A stretch of DNA of 64,000 nucleotides from Ricinus communis (taxonomy: Eukaryota > Streptophyta > Magnoliopsida > Malpighiales > Euphorbiaceae), in the NCBI RefSeq assembly GCF_019578655.1, contig NC_063259.1, positions 12,924,489-12,988,488 of the forward strand, written 5' to 3'. The position numbers and the translations under genes are program-made. The notes under the pieces were generated by a model that was given only the letters and a program-made list of their open reading frames with translations, searched no databases and had not been told where the DNA came from. Positions 45,824-56,930 of the stretch are shown here, piece after piece; the stretch's first letter is position 1; each line of letters starts with the position of its first letter.

Positions 45824-47396
45824 ATGACTCGTTCTTCTCAAGCTATTGAGTTGCAGTATAATCCTGAAATTGAGAAGACAACGCGTCGATTAAGAAAGGA
45901 GACTAAGCAAAGAAAAATTTGTCTCATAGAAGAATTTGAGATAGATTTGGCTATTAGTGACACATCTATTTTTCAAGAAGTTACAGAAAATATGGAGAAT
46001 AGAACTCTCAAAGAGCTAGCCGCGCCGGATTTGAATCAACAACCTTTATGCATTACATTTCCAAATATTGCAGTTGATTTTGAATTAAAATCTGGCTTAA
46101 CTTACTTACTCCCTTCTTTTTATGGATGTATAGGTGAAGATCCTCATAAACACTTGAAAGAATTCCATATTGTATGCTCCGGAATGAAGCCACATGGTGT
46201 GACCGAAGAGCAAATAAATCTTAGAGCTTTTCCATTTTCTTTGAAGGATAAAGCAGAAGATTGACTCTATTATCTACCCTCTGGTTCAATAACAACATGG
46301 AATGAGATGAAAAGATTGTTCTAGATAAGTTTTTCCCTGCACCAAGAGCTGCCAATATTAGAGAAGAAATTTATGGCATAACACAATTCACTAGAGAAAC
46401 ATTGTATGAGTATTGAGAGAGGTTCAAGCAACTATGTGCTAGTTGCCCCCATCAACAATTTCTCAACAACTCTTAATCCAATACTTCTATGAAGGATTGT
46501 TGCCAATGGATAGAAGTATGATTGATACAGTAACTGGTGGAGCTTTGGTAGACAAGACACCTGAAGAAGCCAAGCAATTGATTTCAAACATGGCTGAAAA
46601 TTCTCAGCAATTTGGTACAAGAGCTGATGGAGCTACTAGGCGAGTTAATGAGGCAAGCACTAAAAATATTGAAAATCAAATTTCTAATTTAACTACTTTG
46701 GTTTGTCAAATGGCTGTAGGGCAATTGCAAATGGCAAAAATTAGTGGAATATGCTCAGTTCAAGGACATCCCATTGATATGTGCCCAACATTGCAACAAG
46801 ACTTGATGCAAGAGGCTAATGCTTTAGGCGGGTTTACTGGTCAATCTCAAAGGAAGTATGACCCCTTTTCCAATCAATATAATCCTGGATGGAGAGATCA
46901 TCTGAATTTGAGCTATGGAAACCAAGGAGGACAACAAAATTATCCTTCCCAGAATTTCATTAGACCACCTCAAGTTCTCTAAAAACCTCAAGCTTCAAAT
47001 TTAGGTATGTCTTTGGAAGATATTGTTAAAAATCTTGCTAACAATGCTCTTCAATTTCAACAGGAAACAAGGTCAAGCATTCAGAATTTAGGCAATCAAA
47101 TTACTCAATTGGCTACGTCGATTAGTAAATTAGAGGCTCAAAATTCTAGAAAACTACCTTCACAACTAGAGATAAACCAAAAGGAGAATGTTAGTGTAAT
47201 TTTTTTAGGAAGTGGAAAGGAGATTCCTTCAGGGTCGATTCCACTTAAGAAAAGTGAACCGAGCAAGGAAAAGGAAGAAGAAGCTTCCTCTAAAGCATCA
47301 CATGGGATAAAATTCGATCCTTCTCTATCTCTTTCATCTCGCACTCCATTGCCTCCTTTTCCTAGTAGATTAGCTAAGCCAAAAGAAGATGAGTAA
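45824..47396 (+). pseudogene. Gag of plus-strand Athila-like element
   Basis: The start is chosen at the ATG at 45,824 (MTRSSQAIELQYNPEIEK), which follows the primer-binding site and matches the inner copy's gag start. It is open to 46,261 (LRAFPFSLKDKAED, then a stop at a position where the sister copy has Trp). It resumes at 46,443-46,982 (after one frameshift) with a CSVQGHPIDMC knuckle-like segment, and at 47,007-47,396 with MSLEDIVKNLANNALQF and a charged tail. In an active element gag forms the particle. This copy cannot. Confidence 0.88.
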
Positions 47397-48250
47397 GAAA
47401 AGGAGATCTTGGATACATTTAGGAAGGTGGAGATAAATATCCCATAATTGGATGCTATAAAGCAAATTCCTAAATATGCAAAATTCCTAAATATGCACAA
47501 ACAAAAGAAGGATGAAGGAAAAAGGAGAAAATGGTGGTAAGTAAGAATGTGTCGGCTATCTTGCAAAAGAATATGCCAGAAAAATGCAAGGATCCAGGTA
47601 TGTTTCCATTACCTTGTGTTATTGGTAATACGAAAATTGAGCGTGCCATGTTAGACTTAGGAGCTTCTATTAATGTCATGCCATTTTCTATTTATCAAGA
47701 TTTGAAACTAAATGACTTGCAAAAGACTGGTGCAGTGATTCAATTAGCTGATCGTTCTTTCATTCATCCCCTTGGGGTTGTTGAAGATGTTTTGGTGCAG
47801 GTTAATAAGCTCATATTTCCTATCAACTTTTACATTTTGGAAATGGATGGTAATTTCTCATCAAAATCAGCCTCGATTTTTTTAGGACGACCATTCATTA
47901 AAACTGCTAAGACAAAGATTAATGTAGATGAGGGTACTCTCTCCATAGAGTTTAATAGAGAGATTGTTAAATTTGATATTTTTGATGCAATAAAATATCC
48001 TAATGATGTACATTCTCTTTGCCATATTAATGTGATTGATCCAATTGTGCAGGAAGTTTTTGCAAAAGAAAGTGTTGGTGATGAGCAAGAATTAGATGCA
48101 CAATCTAATTTAGAAGGAATTGATTATGAGATTGGTGTAGAAGAATTATTTTCAACAACATTATCTAAACCAACAAATTTCAATGCTGAAATTTCTAATA
48201 CTAATAACAAGATTTACCTTCAATTGTGCAGACACCAAAACTGGAATTAA
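47397..48250 (+). pseudogene. Protease of plus-strand Athila-like element
   Basis: Open from 47,531 to 48,250. PCVIGNTKIERAMLDLGASI with intact DLGAS, then LADRSFIHPLGVVEDVLV, FLGRPFIKTAKTKINV, and an acidic linker. It is the best-preserved protease of the three in the window. The 5' joining region (47,397-47,530) has a stop and a small duplication of AAATATGCACAAA-type sequence near 47,480-47,500. Confidence 0.9.
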
Positions 48251-49300
48251 AAGCTTTACCGGATCACCTAAAATACGTGTATTTAGGTGATGGTGAAATA
48301 TTGCCTGTCATCATCTCAAAAGGACTAACAATGAAATAGGAAGGAAGATTGGTTAAAGCCTTGAGGGAATACAAGGTTGCAATTGGTTGGACTTTAGCTG
48401 ACATAAAAGGCATTAATCCATCAATTTGCATGCATAGGATTTTGCTAGAGGATGATGCTAAACCATCAAAGGAACCATAAAGGAGGTTGAACCCAACCAT
48501 AAAAGAAGTTGTCATGAAAGAGATACTCAAGTTGTTGGATGCAGGTATAATCTACCCAATCTCAGATAGCAAATGGGCAAGTCTAATTCATGTTGTCCCC
48601 AAGAAAACTGGAATGACTGTGGTAAGGATTTGAACAATGAACTTGTACCAATGCATGTACAAAATGGTTGGAGAATGTGTATAGATTTTAGGAAGCTTAA
48701 TCAAGTGACTATAAAATATCATTTTCCCTTACCTTTCATTGACCAAATGTTAGAACGATTGGCAGGCAAATCTTTTTTCTGTTTTCTTGATGGCTTGTCA
48801 GGATTTTATCAAGTTCCTGTTGCACAAGAAGATCAGGAAAAGACAACATTCGCTTGTCCTTTCGGAACCTATGCTTATATGTGAATGCCTTTTGGCCTCT
48901 GTAATGCCCAGGTGCATTTCAGAGATGCATGATGAGTATTTTTTTTCTGAATATATTGAGAAATGCATTGAAGTATTTATGGATGACTTTACTATGTATG
49001 GGGATTCATTTGATGAATGCTTAGTTAATTTAACCAAAGTTTTAAAAGATGCATAGAAACTAACTTGGTTTTAAATTATGAAAAGTGTCATTTTATGGTC
49101 ACCCAAGGCATTGTATTAGGGCATGTGGTCTCCTCCAAGGGTATAGAGGTTGATAAGGCAAAAGTGGATGTAATTGCAAACTTATCATACCCTACCAATG
49201 TCAGGGAAGCGCGCTTTTTTCTTAGACATGCAGGATTTTATCACAGGTTTATCAAGGATTTCTCCAAGATTGCTTTGCCATTGACAAATTTACTGTAAAA
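48251..49300 (+). pseudogene. Reverse transcriptase of plus-strand Athila-like element
   Basis: Collinear pieces: a block up to the stop at about 48,478 (CNLPVII-type and GWTLADIKGINPSICMH), 48,573-48,884 (MCIDFRKLNQVTIKYHFPLP, then ATFACPFGTYAY-type), 48,890-49,056 with catalytic FMDD at 48,976-48,987, and 49,065-49,298 ([20 protein letters not shown], then FYHRFIKDFS). Stops at about 48,338, 48,478 and 48,882 and frameshifts near 48,910 and 49,055 break it. Confidence 0.88.
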
Positions 49301-49778
49301 GAAAGTTCAATTCAAGTTTGGGGAAGAATGCAGAGAGGCGTTTGAAAAGCTCAAAGATTGTTGACAAGCACACCTATTATTCAACCACCTCAGTGAGATT
49401 TATATTTTGAAATCATGTGCGATGCAAGTAATTATGCAGTGGGAGCAGTTCTGGGGCAACGGATTGAGAAGAAAAGTCATGTCATCTATTATGCTTCCAG
49501 GACCCTAAATTCCACCCAATGCAATTACTCCACCATAAAAAAAGGAGCTTTTATCAATTGTTTTTGCTTTGGATAAATTTTGATCTTATGTGCTTGGTTC
49601 TAAAGTTATTGTGTATTCTGATCATGCAGCTTTGAAGTATCTTTTAGCAAAGAAAGAATCAAAACCAAGGCTAATTCAGTGGATTTTGCTTCTTCAAGAG
49701 TTTAACTTGAAAATCAAAGATAGAAAAGGAGTGGAGAATTCTATTGCAAACCTCTTGAGTAGGTTGAAAAGGGAATAA
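49301..49778 (+). pseudogene. RNase H domain of plus-strand Athila-like element
   Basis: Broken frames contain [18 protein letters not shown] (about 49,408-49,460) and, at 49,590-49,778, [18 protein letters not shown] and [19 protein letters not shown] small insertion of A residues near 49,540 and a stop after LDKF (about 49,580) disable it. Confidence 0.86.
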
Positions 49779-51142
49779 GATGACCTACCTTTCAATGACA
49801 ACTTTCTGGATGAACATTTGTTCCAACTCAAGGGTATGATTCCTTGGTATGCAGACATGGTCAATTATTTAGTCACAAGAAATCTACCTCATTGTCTCAG
49901 TAAGTCTAGGAAAGCAAAGATAAAGAGTGAGTATAAGTATTATGTTTGGGATGAGCCCTTCTTATGGAAATTTTGTTCCGATCAAGTGATTAAAAGATGT
50001 GTGCCTGAAAATGAATTCCAATCTATTTTAGCCTTTTGCCATGATTATACATGTGGAGGACATTTTGGACCTAGACGGACCGCTAGGAGAATCTTAGATT
50101 GTGGGTTATATTGGGAAACTTTATTTAAAGATGCATATCAATTTTGCAAGAGTTGTGAGAGATGTCAAAGAGTAGGAGCACTAACACGTAAGAATGAAAT
50201 GCCTCAAGTTCCAATTCTTATTTGTGAAATATTTGATGTATGGGGCATCGATTTTATGGGTCCTTTACCCTCTTCTTGTGGTTTTTCATATATACTTTTG
50301 GTTGTGGATTATGTATCAAAATGGGTGGAAGCTAAAGCCACCAAAATTGATGACACTCAAGCTGTTGTAGGTTTTATCAAGGCTAACATCTTTAATGGGT
50401 TTGGGATTCCAAGTGCAATCGTTAGTGATCAAGGAACTCATTTTTGCAATAGATCGGTTGCAGCTTTGATGAAGAAGTACGAAGTGAATCACAGAGTAGC
50501 CACCGCATATCATCCTCAAACCAATAGACAAGCCAAAGTTTCCAATAGAGAAGTTAAATCCATCTTGGAGAAAACGGTGAATCCAAGAAGAAAGAATTGG
50601 AGCCTTCGTTAGATGACACTCTTTGGGCTTACCGCACGGCTTACAAAACTCCCATAGGAATGTCCCCTTATCGGTTAGTTTTTAGTAAAGCATGTCATTT
50701 ACCGATAGAGATTTAGCATAAAGCCTATTGGGCAGTTCGACAATGCAATATGAACATAGATAAAGCTGGAATGTCAAGGCTACTACAATTGCAAGAATTG
50801 GAGGAGTTGCGATTACATGCCTATGAGAATTCAAGAATTTATAAAGAAAAGTCCAAATTACTCCATGATAATATTCTTATTAGGAAACAATTTCAGATTG
50901 GTCAAAAAGTATTATTATATAATTCTCGATTGAAGCTTATGCCTGGTAAGTTTCACTCTCGATGGATCGGTCCATTTGTTGTTACTAATGTGTTTCCCTA
51001 TGGTGCAGTAGAAATTAAAAGCTTGGATTCGGACAAAATTTTCAAAGTAAATGGTCATAGATTGAAGATCTTCCAGGAGGGTGAAATTGCTCCATGTCTT
51101 ATTAGTTTTCCCTTGGATCGCCCTACTTATTCGAATGACTGA
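49779..51142 (+). pseudogene. Integrase of plus-strand Athila-like element, catalytic Glu changed to Lys
   Basis: A long open piece 49,818-50,612. Zinc-binding region FCHDYTCGGHFGPRRTARRI and CKSCERCQRVG, core start WGIDFMGPLPSS, second motif [11 protein letters not shown]. The third catalytic motif reads NRQAKVSN, where the inner copy has NGQAEVSN, so the catalytic Glu is Lys (codon 50,535-50,537). A frameshift at about 50,612 is followed by 50,750-51,142, with the C-terminal module WIGPFVVTNVFPYGAVEI and VNGHRLKIFQ. The G-to-A type changes here (Gly to Arg, Glu to Lys) fit decay by cytosine methylation. Confidence 0.92.
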
Positions 51143-51576
51143 AATGTTTCCTCACTCCATCGAGCAAAATGACGTTAAATGAATTGCGCTATTGGGAGGC
51201 AACCCAAATGCTTTCTTTATTTTTTTTATTCATACCTTTTATTTTCTTTCACATCATTTTTTTTCTAGTTTTTTTTTAGTTTTTCTTTAATGAAGAAGTT
51301 CAATTTTTTTCTCGCAGGAGACTAATTTCGATAAGGCATGACCACGCCTTTTTACAGCTCTCCCACCATATCTTATTTCAAAATATCTTCTGACTCATTT
51401 TAACTTCTCTACTTTATTTTTTTATTTTTTTATCTTTTTTTGTTTCAAAAAAAAGAAAAGAAAAGGGAAAGTTTTATTTTGCAGCAGCCACCAACGTTTC
51501 TTTTCTTCTTTTACAGCAGCCACCACCAATATTCACTTCCTCTTCCCTCCACCCAAACACCTATCACTCACCAATC
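51143..51576 (+). other. Pol to env-like spacer, single palindrome unit
   Basis: Non-coding. It carries one imperfect palindrome (AAGGCATGACCACGCCTT, about 51,332-51,349) followed by CTTATTTCAAAATATCTTCTG, i.e. one unit of the 83-bp repeat that is tandem in the inner copy. T-rich tracts at 51,220-51,300 and 51,410-51,445. Confidence 0.8.
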
Positions 51577-52946
51577 ATGGTGCGCCTTAAGACTACCGCT
51601 TGAAAAAGGACCTCAACACGTCGGCAAAGTGAAGGGACACCTTCAAATCCCGGCGACGCGATAGTTCGCCAAGAAGAGAAAACGACAGCAGCCCCACGCG
51701 ATGACGATGATGCAGTAGTCCCTTCACCCAACACCAACGAAGCAGTTCCTTCGCCTGATGCCGATGCAACAGCTTTGCCCAACGCCGATGCAACAGTTCA
51801 CTAAGAAGAGAAAACAACAGCAGCCCCTCGGGATGATGGCAAAGCCACATTTAAGCGAACTCGCTTAGAAAAAAGGAAAGCTATTCTACCACCATTAGAA
51901 GCTGAATTAACTGGGTTTTTAAAATTCACTACCAAAGCCCGAAAGGACAGGTATGCGGATGTACGAACTTGAAAAATTAACCCAGGTAAGTATGTCGATA
52001 CTCATTCTCTATAGGAACTCAATATCAAGGGGGTTTTCGATGCTATGATAGCTAGTATGTGGTGGAAAACTTTTATAACTATTAAATATCCCACATTTGT
52101 TGAGTTGATTAGAGAATTCTACACGACTTTTCAGTTTGAAATACCCAAGAATTTCACTTTTGATAGTCTTAGAGTTGTGCGATATCAACTCCTACGCAAA
52201 GAATTTAAGCAATCAATCACTGAATTTAATCTGGCCCTAGGATTTATTGATACTGAATTTTCCCTAACCACTCAATACAAGAGTTCTGCTATAGATTTTG
52301 TTGATGTTTTTTATCATGCAAAACTCTGGAAGACCATGTCTTCTGACCCCATGCATTATGACCCTAGCAACTCTAAAGGTGCATATCTTAATAAATCTGA
52401 ATGGTTTTACATGCAACAATTTTTACATTCAGCTTCTCTAGTAGAAAAGACATAGCAAATGTATGTACAAAAGCTGAACTTTATTTTATTTGGTCCATGT
52501 TGCATGAAAACACAATCAATTTGGGTTTTTGGTTAGCTTCACAATTCAAATTTGTGTTGACTCGTAAAAGGCATTTGTGTTTAGGCTTTTTGATTAATCA
52601 CTTGGCTGTTCGCCTTCAATTGCTTGATATTGATAGTACTAACTTGCATATTGCCTATGAGATGGAACCATTGGACATAGCTTGTTTGATGAAGATGCAC
52701 GTGCTTGTGGAGAATAATGGGGTGTATTCTTTCTAAAAGCCTTCTCTGCATGGCCAAGGCGATCCTCTAAGACCTAGGAAGCGCTCTAGCCCAACGAGTA
52801 ATCTTCATGCCCTAGATAATTCAACTGAACCAGATTTTGAAGCTCGTTTGGAAAGGATGGAATGAAAAATTTCAAAGATAGAGAAAAATTTAGATGCCTT
52901 GATGAAGCAGTGGGGGGTTCTAGCCCCTTGCCCACCATCACCATAG
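51577..52946 (+). pseudogene. Env-like third reading frame of plus-strand Athila-like element
   Basis: Possible start ATG at 51,577 (followed by an early stop). A Pro/Ala/Asp-rich repeat region (about 51,700-51,830) gives way to FLKFTTKARKDRYADVRT, FDAMIASMWWKTF, TFVELIREFYTTFQF, NLALGFIDTEF (52,045-52,455), then FWLASQFKF and MEPLDIACLMKMHV (52,401-52,736), and a coiled-coil tail ending at about 52,946. It is collinear with 14,241-15,568. No obvious signal peptide or single membrane anchor, so an envelope function is not shown by sequence. Several stops. Confidence 0.72.
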
Positions 52947-54411
52947 ACTACTCAATCCGAGTGGCTCGCAAATCAGGGGAGTTTCACATTTCTTTCATTT
53001 CTTTTGTGAGCCATTTTCTTTTTGATACATTGAGGACAATGTGTAGTTTAGGTGTGGGGGAGGAATAAGGAATATGATAATTACATGATTTCCTTTTCTT
53101 TTTAAAAATATTTTTTTATGCTTAGAATTAGGTATACTTTAATTCATATGTGCTAATTGTTGTTGTGCAACCTTGAGTTTTATTTTGATAACCTAGAATA
53201 CCATGTAAGTTAGAGTTACATTTTTGGTTTGAGTTTTAATGCATGAAAGGGATAAGCATGATTAGTGTTTTTCTAAAATTATTTGATGTATCTCATCAGT
53301 TTATTGATTGAAAAATGCATAAGACTTGATACAAATTTGAACGTTCAAGTAAGCTTGTGAGCCAAAGAGCAATTCATTATATTTTGCTCGAATTGTTTTT
53401 GTTGAGTGTTATCAAACTTAGTATGATTATTCTAGAACTTGCTTGTGAATGCATGTTGAGACCACATCTTTAGATTGATGCTTTAATATGATAAGGGCAA
53501 TTAGGATTAACCTATTCTTAGACTCTTAAAAGACCTACCTAATTGATTTTCCTTTTAGTTAGCCACTTTGAGCCTATTTTCCATTTTCTTTTTCTTATTT
53601 TTAACACATATTGTTTAACCCAAGACCTTTCATTTGCTACCCCTATTTTTCTACCCTTATCAAGACAAGAAGGGAAGTATTGCATGGTATAAAAAGAAAC
53701 AGAAAAAAATACAAAAAAAAAAAAGGGAAAAACAAGGGAAGAAAAACAAACAAAAAAAAAAGGAAGGAAAGAAAGTTGATATCTATTCCTTTCATGAAAG
53801 AGGAGAATTGGAAAAGTATTCATCAAATATACTAAATTAAATTATTACATGTTACTCCTCCCAAGTTTTTAGTGCTCATATAAGATGTGGGAATAAATTT
53901 CAACTTTCAAAATTTTGTAGTGTGTTTTGTGGTTATGTGGCATAGTTATCATGCAGGAAACTAACCTTTTTGTCTTGATTATGAAACAGTTCAATTTTTC
54001 CTTTTATCATACCCTTTCCTAGCCCCATTACAACCCTTATGAAGTCTCTTTGATTTTTGCATCTAATTCATGTATAGTAGTGGAGACTTGATTCATTAGC
54101 AAGCTTATGGTAATAATATGCTATGATTTGATTCTGAGAGTAAATGCACCCTAAACACTTTGAGAGTATTGAGTGAAACCATGATTAGGGTGTTAAGTCT
54201 TGCTGCTTTGGTTTTAATGATTTAGTGAGATACTTGTTCTTTTTACAAAATTTATCCTATGAGTGTCACTCTCTTGATTGTCATTATGATTCAACTTATT
54301 GATGTATGTTTAACTTATTTGGTATTTATGGAGATTAAAAGAGATGAAAAGGAAGTAAAGAGGAGAATTGGTATATTGAATTGAGGTATGCTTGAGGACA
54401 ATCATAAATTA
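52947..54411 (+). other. 3' untranslated region of plus-strand Athila-like element
   Basis: No gene. It is collinear with 12,799-14,240 (inverted). It contains an A-rich tract at 53,695-53,775 and the block at about 54,020-54,180 that is conserved in the other Athila family. Confidence 0.75.
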
Positions 54412-54425
54412 GATGTGGAAGAATT

Positions 54426-55794
54426 TGATAGATCATAAATAGTTATACTTATTGTGTTTAATTCCTTTACAATTTGATTGGATAATGTGTTTAATTGTGG
54501 AAATTGTGTTTATTCTGACCTAGGTGGTATCAAGGATTGAGTAGAATTCAGCCTAAAGACATGTTTTAAGACATCACTTGTCAGAAACCAAGTCTTTTGG
54601 AGGAGGAGCAAAAATTTGTGCAGAAAGTCATTTTCAATAAGGCGTGACCACGCCTTACAATCCGTGAGCTGCTGGAATTTGTAGAAGAAAATTTTAAATT
54701 TTCAAGTTAAAATTCGTGGTGAACCCACTTTTATGTTATTTTCTTTATTTTGGAAGTGCTGGATAAAGAAAACTGACTCTCATACTATTTAGGATTTTAT
54801 TTGTTTAGATTACCCCTTATCTTATCCTTCCTTATAGGGATAACATCATATAGGAAGTTTATTTCTTTTTGGATAAGGATTATCTTATTAGGGTTTTGGT
54901 TTGACTTCCTATATAAGGAGGCTAGTTCTACAAAGTAAAGGACGGCTGAGAGTGCTTTAATTATTTATTATTTTTCTTCTTCTATTCTTTTCTTGTGAAT
55001 TTCTACTCCACCATGTATGGCTAAGTTTTTAGTTTCTGATTCAAGAGTGAATAAATTCCAATTGTGATTTTGTGAGGCTTTGTGCTTAACAGAATTCTTC
55101 TTTAATTCAAGTATTCTTTATTTCTTGTTTTAATTATTTATGAATTTTTGATATTGATTGAACTGACGACTCAATTTTTATATTGATTTTTCTATTGCTA
55201 AACTTTGAGTTTGTGATCCGTAATTGTCATGAACGATTGACACAAGTAGTGAGGAGCTGGCTCATGTGTGTGTGATTTTGGCCTTTTCGAATTACATAGC
55301 TTGCATGACAGGCTCTAGGGAAATAAAGGAACAAGGTTAATTCAATTGCAGCTATCTCAATTAATTAATGTTGATTTAGTCATTCTCATTATTCTTAATG
55401 CTATCATTGAGTTGATATGGAACGCTATCGTGCCCAGTTGACTAATGGTAAGTTTTGATTTGGATGCTGGGTTTGAGTCAATTATATTAGGAGAATTTAA
55501 CTTGTTGCAGCTGTTCCGAATAAGTAGACTAAGTACTTGAATAGAAAAATTGATATTTTAGCCTACGATCATATGATTACAATTGGATGGAATTAGCACT
55601 CTTGAATTGGAAGTTTGTTAAGATTGGTTTTTATTTACTATAATATTCAGCATTCATTCAAAATCCCCCCATTTTTTTAACTTTGAGAAGCTATTCACAT
55701 TGGTTCCCTTGGGATTCGACCTGGTTTCACTATTTCTACAAGTTAGTTTAGGAAAATCAGTAATTTATTTTGAAGGGCTTCGACAACCCGTTCA
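54426..55794 (+). repeat. 3' LTR of plus-strand Athila-like element
   Basis: TGATAGATC to CCCGTTCA, 1.37 kb. Preceded by a degenerate polypurine tract (AGATGTGGAAGAATT, 54,411-54,425). Palindrome AAGGCGTGACCACGCCTT at about 54,639-54,656. A deletion near 55,650 removes the stretch present at 45,595-45,630 of the 5' LTR. Confidence 0.94.
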
Positions 55795-55799
55795 AAAAG

Positions 55800-56020
55800 C
55801 TTGCTAATTTTCTTTAACCATAACAAGAATATTGAGCTTTAAGAATGGCAAGTCTTTGTAAAGCTTCTGTAAAAGAAAGATGTTGTAAAAGAAAGCTTTA
55901 ATTTATGAAAGAAAGCTTTTGTAAAATGACAGCAGCTAAGGGTGAAAACCTTTGGTATCTACCTAGAGTTAAATGAGGTCCAATGAGCTAAAGGCATCAT
56001 TTAATGAAATGGGATCAGAA
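55800..56020 (-). other. MULE sequence between retrotransposon and right TIR
   Basis: Short stretch with a local repeat of a GTAAAAGAAAG(C/A) type unit at about 55,868-55,930. It belongs to the MULE's transposase-side end. No gene. Confidence 0.55.
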
Positions 56021-56252
56021 GCTTATGTGGAAAGAGGAGCTTAAGTGTCAACTTAAGTCTGATTGGACCAATTACGAAGCTGGTGAAGTGGAGCTCCATT
56101 GTCCAGCTCAGCAAAAATTAGCCGGATCTCTAATAGGTACCTTGCTCTGTAATGAAAATTGATGTTAAGGTACTAAAAAAGAAAAAAAAAAAACCTTTGA
56201 TATCAATTAAAAATATGGCGCATAGTTTTGGTACCAGCGGGGCTATTTACCT
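56021..56252 (-). repeat. MULE right terminal inverted repeat
   Basis: Inverted match to 39,024-39,253, ending GGGGCTATTTACC. A run of A and G near 56,170-56,190 corresponds to a T/C run in the left copy. Confidence 0.9.
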
Positions 56253-56479
56253 TGACTTGGGGTTTGTTTATTTATCATTTTTAGAGTGTCCATATTTATC
56301 AATATTTATGTCTATTATAAATTTTTTAATTTAAATTAAATTCCTCTTATCTACTGTTGTTTTACAATTTATAATTTTATTTTTGATTGTATATAATAGT
56401 AATAAATAACTTAATTACATGCAATACAATATTGGTAAAAATAATATTCAAAATATCTAATAAAAATTAATTTTTAAAG
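56253..56479. other. AT-rich sequence right of MULE
   Basis: No gene or repeat recognised. A short open frame ends at 56,334 but has no family resemblance. Confidence 0.5.
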
Positions 56480-56930
56480 AATCCTCCAATATGAATTTAG
56501 CTACCACAAGTAGTCTCTGAAGTGGTTGTTAAACAAAGATCATTTAATGACCACAAATAAGTGGTAGCTAAAATTAGAGACCATAAAATAATATCTAATT
56601 AGCTACCACATAGTGACCAAATATTTATATAACAAAATTAGAGACCAGTAATATATGGTCATTAAGTAGTAGCTAAGTGGTCTCTCATGTCATTAATATA
56701 GTGACTAACTGAAAACCAGATAGTGACCATAATTGGGATGTGAAATAGAGGCCACATTTTTGTGTTCTCTATCCTTAGAGACTACATGCTGTTGTAGTCG
56801 CTAGTTCATTAGCTAATAGGATTTTAGAGACCACTAGAAGTGGTCTCTAATTGGTCATTATGTTTGTTTAGCTACCATTCAGATACCACATCTAGTGGTT
56901 CCTAAATCACTATATTTTAGTAATTTTTAT
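56480..56930. repeat. CACTA remnant, one sub-terminal array
   Basis: Dense AGCTACCACA, GAGACCA and GTGGTAGCTAA motifs resemble the right array of the CACTA element at 36,060-36,488 in the same orientation. The end at about 56,920-56,930 (ATATTTTAGTAA) looks like a decayed terminus where TTTGTAGTG would be expected. No partner end found, so it is a truncated relative. Confidence 0.7.

Larger units (their letters stand above)
44363..55794 (+). mobile_element. Athila-like Ty3/gypsy element, plus strand, complete with both LTRs, 11.4 kb
   Basis: LTRs 44,363-45,764 and 54,426-55,794. The perfect 5-bp TSD AAAAG is at 44,358-44,362 and 55,795-55,799. Same family as 11,375-24,538, in opposite orientation. 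Order: LTR, primer-binding site, gag, protease, RT, RNase H, integrase, short spacer with one palindrome unit, env-like, 3' region, degenerate polypurine tract, LTR. All coding parts are broken, but less fragmented than in the inner copy in places. Integrase and env-like pieces are long. It sits in the upstream region of the MULE transposase gene. Confidence 0.95.
39024..56252 (-). mobile_element. Mutator-like element (MULE) with mudrA-type transposase, interrupted by an Athila-like element
   Basis: Long TIRs, 39,024-39,253 and 56,021-56,252, are about 80-85% similar by eye and begin GGGTAAGTAGCCCC (right end GGGGCTATTTACC). Between them are a transposase gene (minus, 40,630-44,012), a GRF-finger-like gene (plus, 39,396-39,925), and an 11.4-kb retrotransposon at 44,363-55,794. 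Without that insert the MULE is about 5.8 kb. No convincing 9-bp TSD abuts the TIRs. A 9-mer pair with one mismatch exists (39,005-39,013 and 56,252-56,260), but the left copy is about 10 bp outside the TIR edge. Confidence 0.85.
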
